Shown here: positions 16,370 through 26,238 of the stretch, piece by piece | Layout: every line of letters starts with the position of its first letter | Numbering within the stretch: the stretch's first letter is position 1 | DNA from: Deinococcales bacterium | GTDB taxonomy: Bacteria > Deinococcota > Deinococci > Deinococcales > JAAFIG01 | Direction: 5' to 3' | DNA: 48,920 nucleotides | Assembly (NCBI GenBank): GCA_013298595.1 | Contig: JAAFIG010000034.1 | Coordinates: forward strand, 1 to 48,920 | Position numbers and translations under genes: made by a program | Notes under the pieces: model-generated | Told to the model about the DNA's origin: nothing | Seen by the model: the letters and a program-made list of their open reading frames with translations, nothing else | Databases searched by the model: none

Positions 16370-19300
16370 ATGCCCGATAACCCCGCCACACTAAATCACA
16401 ACCTTGAGACAACACTAAAGCCTCGGCGTTTTGCACATTTGCATCAACACACGCAGTACAGCTTGTTGGATGGTGCAGCTCGAGTCAAGGATTTGCTCAA
16501 ATGGGTGGCAAAAACCAGTCCTGAAAACCCAACCCTCGCCATGACCGACCACGGCAATATGCACGGTGCAGTGCAGTTTTTTAAGTACGCTCAGGACGCT
16601 GGTGTCAAACCCATTATTGGCTACGAAGCGTATGTTTCGGCTGGCTCGAGATTTGATCGGATTCAACGCCGAGATGTGGATGGTGGGTACTATCATTTAA
16701 CGTTGCTGGCAAAGGATTTTAAGGGGTATCAGAACTTGTGTAAGCTTGCCAGTATTGCGTATCTCGAGGGGTTTTATCAAAAACCTCGGATTGACCGAGA
16801 AGTATTGGCTTTGCACCGAGAAGGCATTATTGCCATGAGCGGCTGCCTTGGTGCTGAGGTGCCAAATATGATTCTCAATGATCGGCTCGAGGATGCCGAG
16901 GAGCGCCTGAAATGGTACTTAGCAACCTTTGGTGACGATTACTACATTGAAATCCAAAATCATGGTTTGCCAGAGCAACAAAAAGTCAATCCTGTCTTAA
17001 AAGCATGGGCTACTAAGTACGGTATTGGTATGGTTGCCACCAACGACGGGCATTATGTGCGTCACGAAGATGCGTATGCTCACGAAGTTTTGCTGGCTAT
17101 TCAAACCAAAGCTTTGATGTCCGAAGAAAAACGATTCAAATTTTCGTGCGACGAATTCTATGTTAAATCCCAAGTCGAAATGGAAAAACTGCTTCCCTCG
17201 AGCGAATGGGGCGATCAGATTTATGACAACAGCATGGAAATTGCCAGTAAATGCAATCTCGAGTTACCGATTGGTTCTAAACGTGTGTACCAAATGCCTG
17301 CTTTGCCGATTCCTGAGGGGCGCACCATGGCAGAAGAGCTTCGGGTGCAAGTTTACCGAGGCACAGTGCAACGCTATCCAAAAGAATTTACCCTCGAGTT
17401 ATTACACGAATACGCCGCACTTTCCCTCGAGAAATTAGACAGTGCAACTCGAGAAAAGGTTTTATCCCGAACCGTAGGGGCGGGGCTTGCCTCGCCCTTG
17501 CCCAAGGGTGATGTAGTTCAGGGCGACCATAAAGGTCGCCCCTACGAAAAACGTGTTGAAAACTTGCATCTCGAGGATACGATTTTACTCTTGGCTTTTA
17601 TGGGCGAAATTTGGCTCGAGCAGTCAAAAGATCAGAAGTACACGCAGTACGTGGCATTGGATGCACTCGAGGCAGATGAAGCTGCTGTTTCAAGGTTGGG
17701 ACAAAGTTTGGTGGTGTTGCGTCGGGCGGAGTACGAACTTGGTGTGATTATTCGCATGGGTTTCCCAGATTACTTTTTGATTGTGGCAGATTTTATTAAT
17801 TGGGCGAAGGATCATGGGATTCGGGTTGGTCCTGGGCGTGGTTCAGGTGCGGGTAGTTTGGTGGCGTTTGCGTTGCGGATTACCAATCTTGATCCGATTG
17901 GCTATGGTTTGTTGTTCGAGCGTTTTTTGAACCCTGATCGTGTTTCGATGCCTGATTTTGATGTGGATTTTTCTGATACGCGGCGTAACGAAGTGATTAA
18001 TTATGTGCGTGATAAATACGGCGACGATAAAGTTGCCATGATTGCCACTTACGGAACCATGTCAAGTCGAGCTTGTTTTAAGGATGTGGCTCGAGTGCTG
18101 GAATTACCTTTTGCCGAAGCCGATAAACTCTCGAAACTTGTGCCAGTGGTGTTTGGCAGAGCACTCAGTCTTGAAGCTGCTGAAGAAGCTGTACCTGATA
18201 TCAAAGCGATGCTCGAGGCGAATCCCGAAACTCGTAAAGTGTACGAAATTGCAAAAAATCTTGAGGGGTTAACGCGTCACTCGAGTATTCATGCGTCTGG
18301 TGTGGTGATTGGTCGTGAACGCTTGGATAATATCGTGCCGCTGATGCGTGGTGGCTCGGATGAAGGTGTGGTTTGTCAGTTTGACATGAACAGTGTTGAA
18401 GATATTGGTTTAATTAAAATGGATTTTCTTGGGCTTCGCACCTTGTCTTTTCTCGAGGAAGCTGTGCGGATTATTCAAGAATCTAAAGGTGTTAGCCTCG
18501 AGCCAGATGATTTTCCACTTGATGATGTGAAAACCTATGAACTTGTCTCGAGGGGTGAAACCAAAGGGGTTTTTCAACTCGAGGGTGGTGGGATCACCGA
18601 TGCAGCACGCAAATTAAAACCTCGTCGCATCGAAGATATCAACGCGTTATCGGCGTTGTATCGCCCTGGTCCGATGGAGAATATCCCTGCCTATATCGAA
18701 CGGCATCATGGGCGCGAACAAGTGCGTTATGACCAAGGCGAATTTAACTTACCGAAATGCGAACCGTTGTTGCGTCCGATTCTCGAGGAAACTTACGGCA
18801 TTCCAGTTTACCAAGAGCAAATTATGCAGATTGCTTCCGCAATTGCAGGTTATACGTTAGGGCAAGCAGATTTGCTGCGTAGGGCAATGGGTAAGAAAAA
18901 AGTTGAAGAAATGGAAAAGGAACGCGTGAAATTTGTCGCGGGTGCTAAAACAGTGCATGGCATCCCCGAGGATGAATCTGCTCGTTTGTTCGGTATCCTC
19001 GAGAAGTTTGCTAATTACGGTTTTAATAAGAGCCACAGCGCCGCTTACGCATTTATTTCATTTCAGACAGCCTACATTAAAGCGCATTTTCCTGTTGAAT
19101 TTATGGCAGCACTGTTAACTGTCGAACGCCGAAATTCTGATAAGGTCGCCGAGTATATTTCCGATGCTCGTCAAACCAAACTCGAGCATGGCGAGTTAAT
19201 GCAGGTGTTACCGCCTGATATTAACCGCTCGAGTACCGACTTTAAGGTGGTTGGTGAGCAGATTTTGTTTGGTTTGTACGCAGTGAAATCCTTGGGTGAA

Positions 19301-20353
19301 GAAACCGCCAATGCGATTCTCGAGGAGCGTGAAAAAGCGGGTGTGTTTAAATCCTTAGCCGATTTTTGCTCGAGGTTGCAACATACTGGTTTGAATAAGC
19401 GTTGGATTGAATTTTTGGTTAAATCTGGTGCATTTGACGCTTTTGGTGCTCGGGAAGCTTTACTCGAGAGTGTTGAAGAAGCCATCGAATTTGCTAATGG
19501 TCAGGCGGATATGAATTCGCAAGGTATGGATAGTTTATTTGGCATGGCGACCATTGCGCCTGAACCAAAATTAAAAGTGATTGCACCACCCAAAGATGAA
19601 GAAGAAACTCGGGCTAGAGCTATTGCGCGTTTACAATTTGAAAAAGAAGCCGTGGGTTTGTACATTAGCGGACATCCACTCGAGCATTACCCTGGAATGC
19701 TCGAGGCGGCATCAACTAAGGTTGCTCAGGCAGAGTTGTGGTTTCATACCTCGAGTGCGCCTGTGGGTTATCGTGGGCGTAAACGGGCGGTACTGGCTGG
19801 CATGATTAGTGGGGTGCAACGTAAACCCACCAAATCAGGTGGCATGATGGCACGGTTTATTCTCACCGATGATGCTGGTGCTGCCGAACTGGTGGCGTTT
19901 AGTAGGGCTTACGATAAAATCAGTGAAAAATTGATTGAGGATAGCCCTGCCTTGGTGGTCGTGGAAATCGAACCTGATGGCGAAGAAGGTGTGCGTGTCA
20001 CAGTCGAAGAATTACTGCCGTACTCCGAAGCCAAGGATATGCCAAAAACCTTGGCACTCGAGATGAACCTGAATATGCTTGAGCCAACCATGCTTTCGCA
20101 CTTGGATGAAATGCTCCAAATGCAAGATGGTATTGCCAATATCCCAATTCATCTTCGTTTAATTGGTGATGATGCTTTTGAGATTTGGGAATTAACCCAT
20201 AAAGCCACCGATGCAACATTGCAACGCCTCAAACTCGAGTGTCCGTGGCTGAAAGTGGGTATGGGAATTAGTGGCGAAGCGGTGCTGGCAAAAACCATGC
20301 CAGCGAAAAAACCGTGGGAAGGTAAACCAAAAGAAGCTCGAGCGATGAACTAA
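16370..20353 (+). CDS. dnaE: DNA polymerase III alpha subunit
   Basis: This 1,327-residue replicative polymerase has an N-terminal PHP domain with metal ligands apparently intact (HLHQHTQYSLLDG, MTDHGNMHG, ATNDGHYV). The palm has catalytic aspartates in PDFDVDFSD (from residue 528) and GPGRGSGAGSLVAFAL just before it. Then follow fingers with YRPGPMENIPAYIERHHG and NYGFNKSHSAAYA, and a C-terminal OB/tau-binding region. E. coli DnaE is 1,160 residues. Residues 368-393 are encoded by an inserted palindromic repeat (17473-17546) without loss of frame. TAACAT lies 6 nt before the ATG (leaderless type). cruF starts one base after the stop. Confidence 0.96.
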   Translation: MPDNPATLNHNLETTLKPRRFAHLHQHTQYSLLDGAARVKDLLKWVAKTSPENPTLAMTDHGNMHGAVQFFKYAQDAGVKPIIGYEAYVSAGSRFDRIQRRDVDGGYYHLTLLAKDFKGYQNLCKLASIAYLEGFYQKPRIDREVLALHREGIIAMSGCLGAEVPNMILNDRLEDAEERLKWYLATFGDDYYIEIQNHGLPEQQKVNPVLKAWATKYGIGMVATNDGHYVRHEDAYAHEVLLAIQTKALMSEEKRFKFSCDEFYVKSQVEMEKLLPSSEWGDQIYDNSMEIASKCNLELPIGSKRVYQMPALPIPEGRTMAEELRVQVYRGTVQRYPKEFTLELLHEYAALSLEKLDSATREKVLSRTVGAGLASPLPKGDVVQGDHKGRPYEKRVENLHLEDTILLLAFMGEIWLEQSKDQKYTQYVALDALEADEAAVSRLGQSLVVLRRAEYELGVIIRMGFPDYFLIVADFINWAKDHGIRVGPGRGSGAGSLVAFALRITNLDPIGYGLLFERFLNPDRVSMPDFDVDFSDTRRNEVINYVRDKYGDDKVAMIATYGTMSSRACFKDVARVLELPFAEADKLSKLVPVVFGRALSLEAAEEAVPDIKAMLEANPETRKVYEIAKNLEGLTRHSSIHASGVVIGRERLDNIVPLMRGGSDEGVVCQFDMNSVEDIGLIKMDFLGLRTLSFLEEAVRIIQESKGVSLEPDDFPLDDVKTYELVSRGETKGVFQLEGGGITDAARKLKPRRIEDINALSALYRPGPMENIPAYIERHHGREQVRYDQGEFNLPKCEPLLRPILEETYGIPVYQEQIMQIASAIAGYTLGQADLLRRAMGKKKVEEMEKERVKFVAGAKTVHGIPEDESARLFGILEKFANYGFNKSHSAAYAFISFQTAYIKAHFPVEFMAALLTVERRNSDKVAEYISDARQTKLEHGELMQVLPPDINRSSTDFKVVGEQILFGLYAVKSLGEETANAILEEREKAGVFKSLADFCSRLQHTGLNKRWIEFLVKSGAFDAFGAREALLESVEEAIEFANGQADMNSQGMDSLFGMATIAPEPKLKVIAPPKDEEETRARAIARLQFEKEAVGLYISGHPLEHYPGMLEAASTKVAQAELWFHTSSAPVGYRGRKRAVLAGMISGVQRKPTKSGGMMARFILTDDAGAAELVAFSRAYDKISEKLIEDSPALVVVEIEPDGEEGVRVTVEELLPYSEAKDMPKTLALEMNLNMLEPTMLSHLDEMLQMQDGIANIPIHLRLIGDDAFEIWELTHKATDATLQRLKLECPWLKVGMGISGEAVLAKTMPAKKPWEGKPKEARAMN
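17473..17546. repeat. Palindromic (REP/MITE-like) repeat inserted in dnaE
   Basis: This 74-base element has perfect 10-bp terminal inverted repeats, CGTAGGGGCG and CGCCCCTACG. Inside are three hairpins: GGGCG / CGCCC, CCCTTG-CC-CAAGGG and GGGCGACC / GGTCGCCC. It is read through in frame as GAGLASPLPKGD ... GDHKGRPY, a peptide type produced by related dispersed repeats in many bacteria. A shorter relative is at 9336-9375. Confidence 0.85.
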
Positions 20354-20354
20354 T

Positions 20355-21104
20355 ATGCAATTGTTTGTTTGGGTATTATTTGCTTTGCATTTGCTGGCAC
20401 AACCTGTGTATGCGTTGCTGCCAGCAAATCTCGAGTTAATTGGCACTTTATTTATTGTGTTGACCAGTACAACATTTGCTTTTTTTCATCTCTGGGAAAC
20501 TCGAGGTAATAAAGCAGCCCTGATTTTGTTACTGCTGTGTTTTTTTGTGGCGGGTAGTCTCGAGATGCTGAGTGTACAAACAGGCTTTCCTTTTGGGGTG
20601 TACTCGTATGGTTCACAATTGGGTTTTGCTGTGCTTGGTGTGCCACTTTTGGTGCCATTGTGTTGGCAGATGATGGCGCATAACGCTGCTACTGTTGCCA
20701 GATTACTCAATCCTCGAGCTGCTATTCTGGTGGCTGCTGGTGCTCTTGTTTCGTGGGATGTGTACTTAGATCCGCAAATGGTACGTGGCGGGTACTGGGT
20801 GTGGCAACGCTCGAGTGGAGTATTTACCTATGTTGGTATTCCGCTCGAGAATTACGCTGGGTGGTTTTTAACTGCTCTGATTATTTTTGCTTTGTATTGG
20901 AAATTCACTAAACCCACAGCGATTTCGAGGCTCACATGGTTTGAAGCCTTGCCAATACTTTCTTTTATTTGGACTTGGTTTGGTAGTGGTTTAGTCAATA
21001 TTGTTTGGTGGAATCAACCCATTGTTGGTATCGCTGGTTTAATCTGTATGGGTTTTTTTGCGATTCCTGCTGCAAAGCGTTTACTCGAGATCAGAAATAA
21101 ATAG
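20355..21104 (+). CDS. cruF: Carotenoid hydratase, CruF-like (DUF422) membrane protein
   Basis: This 249-residue protein has about seven hydrophobic segments. It matches the CruF/DUF422 pattern: SVQTGFPFGVYSYGSQLG, PLLVPLCWQMMAH, SWDVYLDPQMV and YVGIPLENYAGWF. CruF adds water to the 1',2' end of gamma-carotene- or lycopene-type carotenoids in the membrane, as in Deinococcus deinoxanthin synthesis. The ATG follows the dnaE stop by one base, so it is probably co-transcribed and translationally coupled with dnaE. No other carotenoid gene is in the window. Alternative: bisanhydrobacterioruberin hydratase-like relative with the same chemistry. Confidence 0.75.
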   Translation: MQLFVWVLFALHLLAQPVYALLPANLELIGTLFIVLTSTTFAFFHLWETRGNKAALILLLLCFFVAGSLEMLSVQTGFPFGVYSYGSQLGFAVLGVPLLVPLCWQMMAHNAATVARLLNPRAAILVAAGALVSWDVYLDPQMVRGGYWVWQRSSGVFTYVGIPLENYAGWFLTALIIFALYWKFTKPTAISRLTWFEALPILSFIWTWFGSGLVNIVWWNQPIVGIAGLICMGFFAIPAAKRLLEIRNK

Positions 21105-21132
21105 TAAAAGTACTGGCTCTGCTTTCTTATTC

Positions 21133-22323
21133 TTAAAAGCCTTTGAGCCATTCTCGCGCAATAATTACATGTTGAATTTCACTCGAGCCTTCACCAATTC
21201 GCATCAGGCGTGCGTCTCGCCAGTAGCGTTCGACAGGGTATTCTTTGATGTAACCGTATCCGCCATGAATTTGAATTGCATCATCACAGGCTTTAACGGC
21301 AACTTCTGAAGCAAACAGTTTAGCTTGAGCAGCTGCCAAGGTGTATGGTCTGCCTGCATCGCGCAGTGTAGCTGCTTTTAAGGTCAGAAGTCTGGCAGCT
21401 TCGAGTTGGGTTGCCATGTCAGCAATTTTAAAACCAATCCCTTGGAAATCGGCAATGCGTTGCCCAAATTGTTCTCGCTCGAGGGCGTATTTACTGGCAG
21501 CTTCGAGAGCAGCTCGTCCGAGTCCAACGGAAATAGCAGCAATGCCAATTCTGCCACCGTCCAGAACTCGCATCACATCTTTAAAGGCTTGTCCTCGAGT
21601 TCCAAGCAGGGCTTCGTGGGGTACGAACATATCTTCAAAGATCAGCATGGCGGTGTCGGAAGCATTTAAACCAAGTTTTTCTTCTTTACGTCCGATGCTA
21701 AGACCTTTGGTTTCTCGAGGCAGTACAAAGGCGCTGATACCATCGGTTTTGCTTTTATCCACTCGAGGTTGGTCGGTGCGGGCATTGATTACGTAGGTAC
21801 CGCCAACGCTGCCTTGGGTGATAAATATCTTGCTGCCATTGATAACAAAGCCACCTTCGACTTCTTTGGCATGGGTTTGCATTCCACCACTATCCGAGCC
21901 GCTGCTGGGTTCGGTTAAACCCCAAGCGCCAAGTTTTGTGGCAGTAGCAAGTTCAGGTAAATACTTGGCTTTTTGGTGTTCGTTACCTGCGACTAATATA
22001 TGCCCTGTGCAAAGCGAATTATGGGATGCCACAGTCAGGGCAAGACTGCCATCCACAGCGGCGATTTCTTCGAGTAACATGGCAAAAGTGCTGCTTGGTA
22101 AGGCACTACCGCCATACAATTCTGGGGTTTGTGCACCCATAATGCCAAGTGTGCCTAGTTGTTTGACAATCTCGTGTGGGAATTCATGGGTGCGGTCTCG
22201 AGTGGCGGCGCTTGGTGCGACTTCTTTTTTCAGATAGTCATGCAGTGCCTCGAGCATGTCTTGCTGTTCTTGGTTGGCTTCAAAGAAAAGCGGTGCTGTG
22301 TTTTTTTCAATTGCTAGGGTCAT
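21133..22323 (-). CDS. Acyl-CoA dehydrogenase
   Basis: This 396-residue FAD flavoenzyme of the acyl-CoA dehydrogenase family oxidises acyl-CoA to trans-2-enoyl-CoA. Motifs: [28 protein letters not shown] (FAD/substrate region), [21 protein letters not shown], the FAD-binding [23 protein letters not shown] and the C-terminal [18 protein letters not shown]. Chain-length specificity cannot be told. TATACT (22335-22330) is 6 nt before the ATG. It ends 28 bases from the convergent cruF stop without an obvious terminator. Confidence 0.93.
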   Translation of the reverse strand: MTLAIEKNTAPLFFEANQEQQDMLEALHDYLKKEVAPSAATRDRTHEFPHEIVKQLGTLGIMGAQTPELYGGSALPSSTFAMLLEEIAAVDGSLALTVASHNSLCTGHILVAGNEHQKAKYLPELATATKLGAWGLTEPSSGSDSGGMQTHAKEVEGGFVINGSKIFITQGSVGGTYVINARTDQPRVDKSKTDGISAFVLPRETKGLSIGRKEEKLGLNASDTAMLIFEDMFVPHEALLGTRGQAFKDVMRVLDGGRIGIAAISVGLGRAALEAASKYALEREQFGQRIADFQGIGFKIADMATQLEAARLLTLKAATLRDAGRPYTLAAAQAKLFASEVAVKACDDAIQIHGGYGYIKEYPVERYWRDARLMRIGEGSSEIQHVIIAREWLKGF

Positions 22324-22582
22324 AGATAAAGTATAACACTTTTTCAGCGGAGAATATAAAATCCGTCATACAATTGAAGCGTAACTTAGGTGTTTTTCTG
22401 CTAAAGTATTTTAAGTAGTACAAAAAATATAGATTTCTTAGTGCAAAAAATGCGTTTCCAGCCTAAAAATAGCTTGTGTATCTGTTTATAAAATCGGAAA
22501 AATGAGAATGTATGTTGTCTTGAAGACTTGTTTTTGCTACTTTTTTCTCATCCATTCCAGCAGAATCGCGCTAGGCTTGGGT

Positions 22583-23902
22583 ATGGAGCGACTTCATTTA
22601 TGGCTTGTACTGGTTTCGCTGATTGTGGTGGCAAGCAGTCAAACTTTGGCTGCTGCATTACCACAGGCTCGAGTAGCAAGTTACGCGGGCTATACTCGTT
22701 TGGTATTTGATGTGCCAGACCAAGCAGAATACACAATCGAACCCTTAGGTGCAGCCTTGCGGGTTACTTTAATTGGTGCAACAACCAACAGTGGTGTTGT
22801 GCGTGTGGGTAAACCCGAAGTGAGTGGGTATACCCTCGAGTCAGGTAGTGGTAATGCGATTATTTTGATTGTAACCCCTCAAGGCGTGGCAACACGGCGT
22901 GGTTTTCGAGTGCAAAAACTTGAGCCAAACACAGGCAAAACAGGCTTTCGATTGGTGCTGGATTTTAGTGGGGCTTTTTCGGATATCTCGAAGTTACCAG
23001 CCGTAGCTGCTTTGCGTTTACAGAATTTACCAGCTCAGCCATACACTGTATTGCTTGATCCTGGTCATGGTGGACCAGATAGTGGTGCTTTAGGCAAAGA
23101 TTTAATCGAAGCCCAACTCAATTTAGAGGTCAGTTTTCGGATTCGCAAATGGCTTGAAGATAGTGGTGTAAAAGTCGAATTGACCCGTACCAGCAACCAA
23201 GTTTTCTCGAGTAATAAAGAAAAAGATTTACGTGCTAGGGCAGCAGCTTCACGTGGGAAAAACGTTTTTGTTTCGGTGCATGCTAATGCTCGTCCTCGGA
23301 ATTTGTGGAATAGTACCTTTGGTATGGAAGTTTATTATTTTAATCCAGATTTTCAACGTCCATTATTGGTTACCCCTGCACCAGAACCTCAAGCAGCCGA
23401 ACCTCAAGCAGCCGAATCTCGAGTTGAGCCTACACCTGCGTCAACGCCACCTGCGCCCGATACAATCACCAAACCCGAAACACCAGTTAGTGCAATTGCA
23501 ACAACGGCTTCAAGTATTAACAGTAATGGTTTTGGTACGTGGCAACCTATAGACCCAAGCACAGTGCCTGAAACAGCAACTCCACCTGCACCAATACCAG
23601 TGCAGCAAAATCGTACCGATGCTTCTAAGGAATTAGCTGTTAAAGTCTTAGCGCAGATGTTAGGTGCCACTGCTGCGTTCAACCGTGGTGTGCAAACCGC
23701 CGATTATTATGTGATCAAAAACAGTGAATGCCCAGCTATCTTGATCGAAATGGGTTTTGTGACCCATCCAATCGAAGGGGTACAACTCAAAAACAGTAAT
23801 TATTTAGACCGAATTTCTTATGGTGTAGCAGTTGGTATTCTCGAGTATTTAGATGGTTTAGCCAGTCCACTGGCATTACAAAACCTCGAGCAACTCAAGT
23901 AA
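22583..23902 (+). CDS. N-acetylmuramoyl-L-alanine amidase (AmiC-like, Amidase_3)
   Basis: This 439-residue secreted cell-wall hydrolase has a signal peptide at residues 1-25 (MERLHLWLVLVSLIVVASS...). An AMIN-like domain (~30-130; YTRLVFDVPDQAEYTIE) precedes the zinc amidase domain, with LLDPGHGGPDSG (His162), Glu in DLIEAQLN, SVHANA and the catalytic Glu in ILIEMGFVTHP. A ~100-residue Pro/Ala/Thr-rich insert (around residues 240-335) interrupts the catalytic domain. It cleaves peptide stems from peptidoglycan, probably at the septum. The ATG at 22583 is chosen because the signal peptide begins there and TAGGCT (22572-22577) is 5 nt upstream. Confidence 0.9.
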   Translation: MERLHLWLVLVSLIVVASSQTLAAALPQARVASYAGYTRLVFDVPDQAEYTIEPLGAALRVTLIGATTNSGVVRVGKPEVSGYTLESGSGNAIILIVTPQGVATRRGFRVQKLEPNTGKTGFRLVLDFSGAFSDISKLPAVAALRLQNLPAQPYTVLLDPGHGGPDSGALGKDLIEAQLNLEVSFRIRKWLEDSGVKVELTRTSNQVFSSNKEKDLRARAAASRGKNVFVSVHANARPRNLWNSTFGMEVYYFNPDFQRPLLVTPAPEPQAAEPQAAESRVEPTPASTPPAPDTITKPETPVSAIATTASSINSNGFGTWQPIDPSTVPETATPPAPIPVQQNRTDASKELAVKVLAQMLGATAAFNRGVQTADYYVIKNSECPAILIEMGFVTHPIEGVQLKNSNYLDRISYGVAVGILEYLDGLASPLALQNLEQLK

Positions 23903-24634
23903 AGTACAAATAATAAAATCGGGTTTGGGTTCTTTTTCGTTTTCCGAAAAAGCCCCATGCTCGAGCAATTCGGCTTGCCAATGGGTTGTGATAGCAGCAA
24001 CAAATTCGGGGTGATTGGTTCGCTCGAGTATTGGTATGTTTTGTAATGCTGCTGGCATTTGTCGCCAGATCCAAGCGCCACGCACACCAGCGTTATTAGC
24101 ACAAGCAATATCGTGTGATAACAAATCGCCAACATGAACTAAACCCTCGAGCGCATCGGGGTCTTCGGTCAGGGTAATTAAAGCATGTAAAAATCCTGCT
24201 TGGGGCTTAACAAAACCAGTGGTGTCAGGAGCTAAAATAATGGGGAATTCCATTTCGTACTGCTCGAGAACATAGGTCTGGTATTTGGCAAGCCCATTGG
24301 TACCAAGGGCTAATAACCAGCCTCGAGCATCAAGCTTTTCTAAGGCTTTTTGCGTATCCGAGTATAAATAAGCACTATCCCAATGACAATCGGCTGCAAA
24401 CTCGAGTACCCGTGGCATTGTTGGTGCGTGAAACCGCGTTGTTACGGCATCGTGCACATCATCCCAGTCAAAAGCCGCCACAGGGTTATCCGAAGCAAAC
24501 CGTGTTTGATACTCGAGTCTAAAAGCTTCATGGAGTTCTGGGGTGGCATGTTCTTGGCGTAAACGCTGAAAAACTGCGCGTCCAAAGGGCCAATCTAGTA
24601 GTGTTCCATCAAGGTCAAAAGAAATCCAAGGCAT
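23876..24634 (-). CDS. HAD-superfamily hydrolase
   Basis: This 252-residue cytoplasmic phosphatase-like protein begins with motif I FDLDGTLLDW (nucleophile Asp at residue 7). Motif II is LALGTNG, motif III Lys lies around GFVKPQAGFL, and motif IV is HVGDLLSHDIACANNAG. The cap domain is helical, giving a subclass I HAD similar to phosphoglycolate or pyrimidine-nucleotide phosphatases; the substrate is unknown. The last 27 bases overlap, in antisense, the end of the amidase gene, including a shared CTCGAG. TACGCT lies 8 nt before the ATG. Confidence 0.88.
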   Translation of the reverse strand: MPWISFDLDGTLLDWPFGRAVFQRLRQEHATPELHEAFRLEYQTRFASDNPVAAFDWDDVHDAVTTRFHAPTMPRVLEFAADCHWDSAYLYSDTQKALEKLDARGWLLALGTNGLAKYQTYVLEQYEMEFPIILAPDTTGFVKPQAGFLHALITLTEDPDALEGLVHVGDLLSHDIACANNAGVRGAWIWRQMPAALQNIPILERTNHPEFVAAITTHWQAELLEHGAFSENEKEPKPDFIICTLLELLEVL

Positions 24635-24656
24635 TGTTTAAGAGCGTATCAGAAAA

Positions 24657-25532
24657 TCATTGTGGCAGATTGGCTTTAATGGTTTGAATAAATTCTCGAA
24701 CGGCTGGTTGACGCATTTTCTTACGCGTCAGCACCACATGAATAATCCGCTCGAGTGGTACTGGAAATGATGAAGCCACCACATCTGCGGGTAAGGGTTC
24801 AACAGCTAATCGCGGCAAGGTACTAACCCCTAAACCCTGACCAACCATACCTAAAATCACGCTGTCATCATGGATACGAAAAGCAGGTTCAAAAGCCAGA
24901 TTTTGTTCAATTAATACATCTTGTAAATGCCGACTGCAACCACCAAGTGGCATAATATACGGCTGTTTTCTAATATCTGCCCAAGATTTTTTGCGCTTGG
25001 TTTTGGCTTGTAATAACACATATTCGTCTCGAGTTAATTCAAATTCGAGTAAACCACTATTGGTTTTTAAGGAATCAAGAATGCCAATATCGGCACGGTC
25101 GGCACGCACAGCATCTTCGATCAGATTGTCATCATCGCCTTCCTCGAGAAATTCAAAAGTGATCCCTGGAAAGCGTTGCATAAACCCAGAGATAATCGGT
25201 GGTAAAATATGGGTGGCAACACTGCGAATAGACATAATCCGAATTGAACCCGTTAAAGCAGCTTGCTCGAGTTGAACTTCTTGCTCGAGGGCATTGACGC
25301 TATCCACAGCGTTTTTGGCATGACTTAATAATCGAGTACCAAGTCTGGTTAGTTGTGCGCCGTGTCTTCCGCGCTCGAGTAATTGCACATCGAGGCTGCG
25401 TTCTAATTCGCTGATAGCATGACTGAGTGTACTTTGAGATTGCATAGTGGACAAGGCTGCTTCGCTGTAACTGCCATGTTCGGCAATGCAAACCAGTGCA
25501 CGTAATTGGGTTAAAGTGATTCGAGACTTCAT
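24657..25532 (-). CDS. LysR-family transcriptional regulator
   Basis: The protein has 291 residues. The N-terminal winged helix (LTQLRALVCIAEHGSYSEAA, HAISELERSLDVQLLERGRHGAQLT) is classic LysR. The effector domain follows (SIRIMSIRSVATHILPPIISGF, DRADIGILDS, GMVGQGLGVSTLP), and its overall style is close to OxyR/CysB-like members. No redox Cys pair is evident, though one Cys lies in GGCSRHL. The co-inducer is unknown, and the divergent neighbour is the small gene at 25703. TATACC (25545-25540) sits 7 nt before the ATG. Confidence 0.92.
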   Translation of the reverse strand: MKSRITLTQLRALVCIAEHGSYSEAALSTMQSQSTLSHAISELERSLDVQLLERGRHGAQLTRLGTRLLSHAKNAVDSVNALEQEVQLEQAALTGSIRIMSIRSVATHILPPIISGFMQRFPGITFEFLEEGDDDNLIEDAVRADRADIGILDSLKTNSGLLEFELTRDEYVLLQAKTKRKKSWADIRKQPYIMPLGGCSRHLQDVLIEQNLAFEPAFRIHDDSVILGMVGQGLGVSTLPRLAVEPLPADVVASSFPVPLERIIHVVLTRKKMRQPAVREFIQTIKANLPQ

Positions 25533-25702
25533 AACTATAGGTATACAACACCAGCCAAAAACCTATCGAAGTTCTGCATACATAAAAGCCAAAACGTGCA
25601 AATTCTCGTTTGTTCTTCTGTGTGACTGGTTATACAATTCTAGGCAGATACAAGATTGGTTCTTGCATCACAAAACTTCTACAAACCAAGCGAGGTGACA
25701 TC

Positions 25703-25918
25703 ATGACCATGCAACCCGGTGATCTGATTCTTGAAATTATAGGCAAACCCCAAACCCCACTGTGCATACCCGGTGCCAGCAAAACAGAAATCTGGTCAGA
25801 TGCCCGAATTGGCGATGCCAGTTTACACATTCGACTCGAGCAAAATACTGTTGTCAGTAACATCCTCGAGTATTTACTCAGCAAAGGTTTTACACCCATT
25901 GGTGCCAGAACAATTTAA
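25703..25918 (+). CDS. Small protein of unknown function
   Basis: This 71-residue protein starts at the ATG at 25703, which has GCGAGGTGA as ribosome binding site. Sequence: GDLILEIIGKPQTPLCIPGA, then DASLHIRLEQNTVVSNILEY, ending in ARTI. It contains one Cys and a Gly/Pro-rich start, and no family is recognised. A weak promoter candidate is TTGGTT (25656) - 18 bp - TACAAA (25680). It is divergent from the LysR gene and so a possible target of it. The stop overlaps the convergent membrane protein gene by four bases. Confidence 0.5.
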   Translation: MTMQPGDLILEIIGKPQTPLCIPGASKTEIWSDARIGDASLHIRLEQNTVVSNILEYLLSKGFTPIGARTI

Positions 25919-26142
25919 GCTTTGTCCTTACTTTGCTGTAATTCAATGAATACAGCATTTTTAACACCTTCTCCAAAAAAAACAATTCCTGCATTAAATA
26001 CACAAAGCGCTAATGTACCGTACCAAAACCACGGCTCATTGGCGCTTTTAGCTCGAGCCGCATCAGAAATTAAGCTGATACCAAAGCCAATTAAACTTAA
26101 ACCAAGTGGCGAGAAGAATAACCATTTTACTCGAGGGGTCAT
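25915..26142 (-). CDS. Small two-helix membrane protein
   Basis: This 75-residue protein has two predicted membrane segments (WLFFSPLGLSLIGFGISLI and WYGTLALCVFNAGIVFFGE) joined by a short Lys/Ala-rich loop, with a charged C-terminus. No family is recognised. The gene is supported by a TACATT box (26154-26149) exactly 6 nt before the ATG. Confidence 0.55.
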   Translation of the reverse strand: MTPRVKWLFFSPLGLSLIGFGISLISDAARAKSANEPWFWYGTLALCVFNAGIVFFGEGVKNAVFIELQQSKDKA

Positions 26143-26238
26143 GTGCTTAATGTACTCGAATAATCGTGTCTATACGTGGTTTTGGCGCACAAGGTTTCAA
26201 TGAGATTTCTTTCATCTGGGGTTTTATAAACTGCCCAA

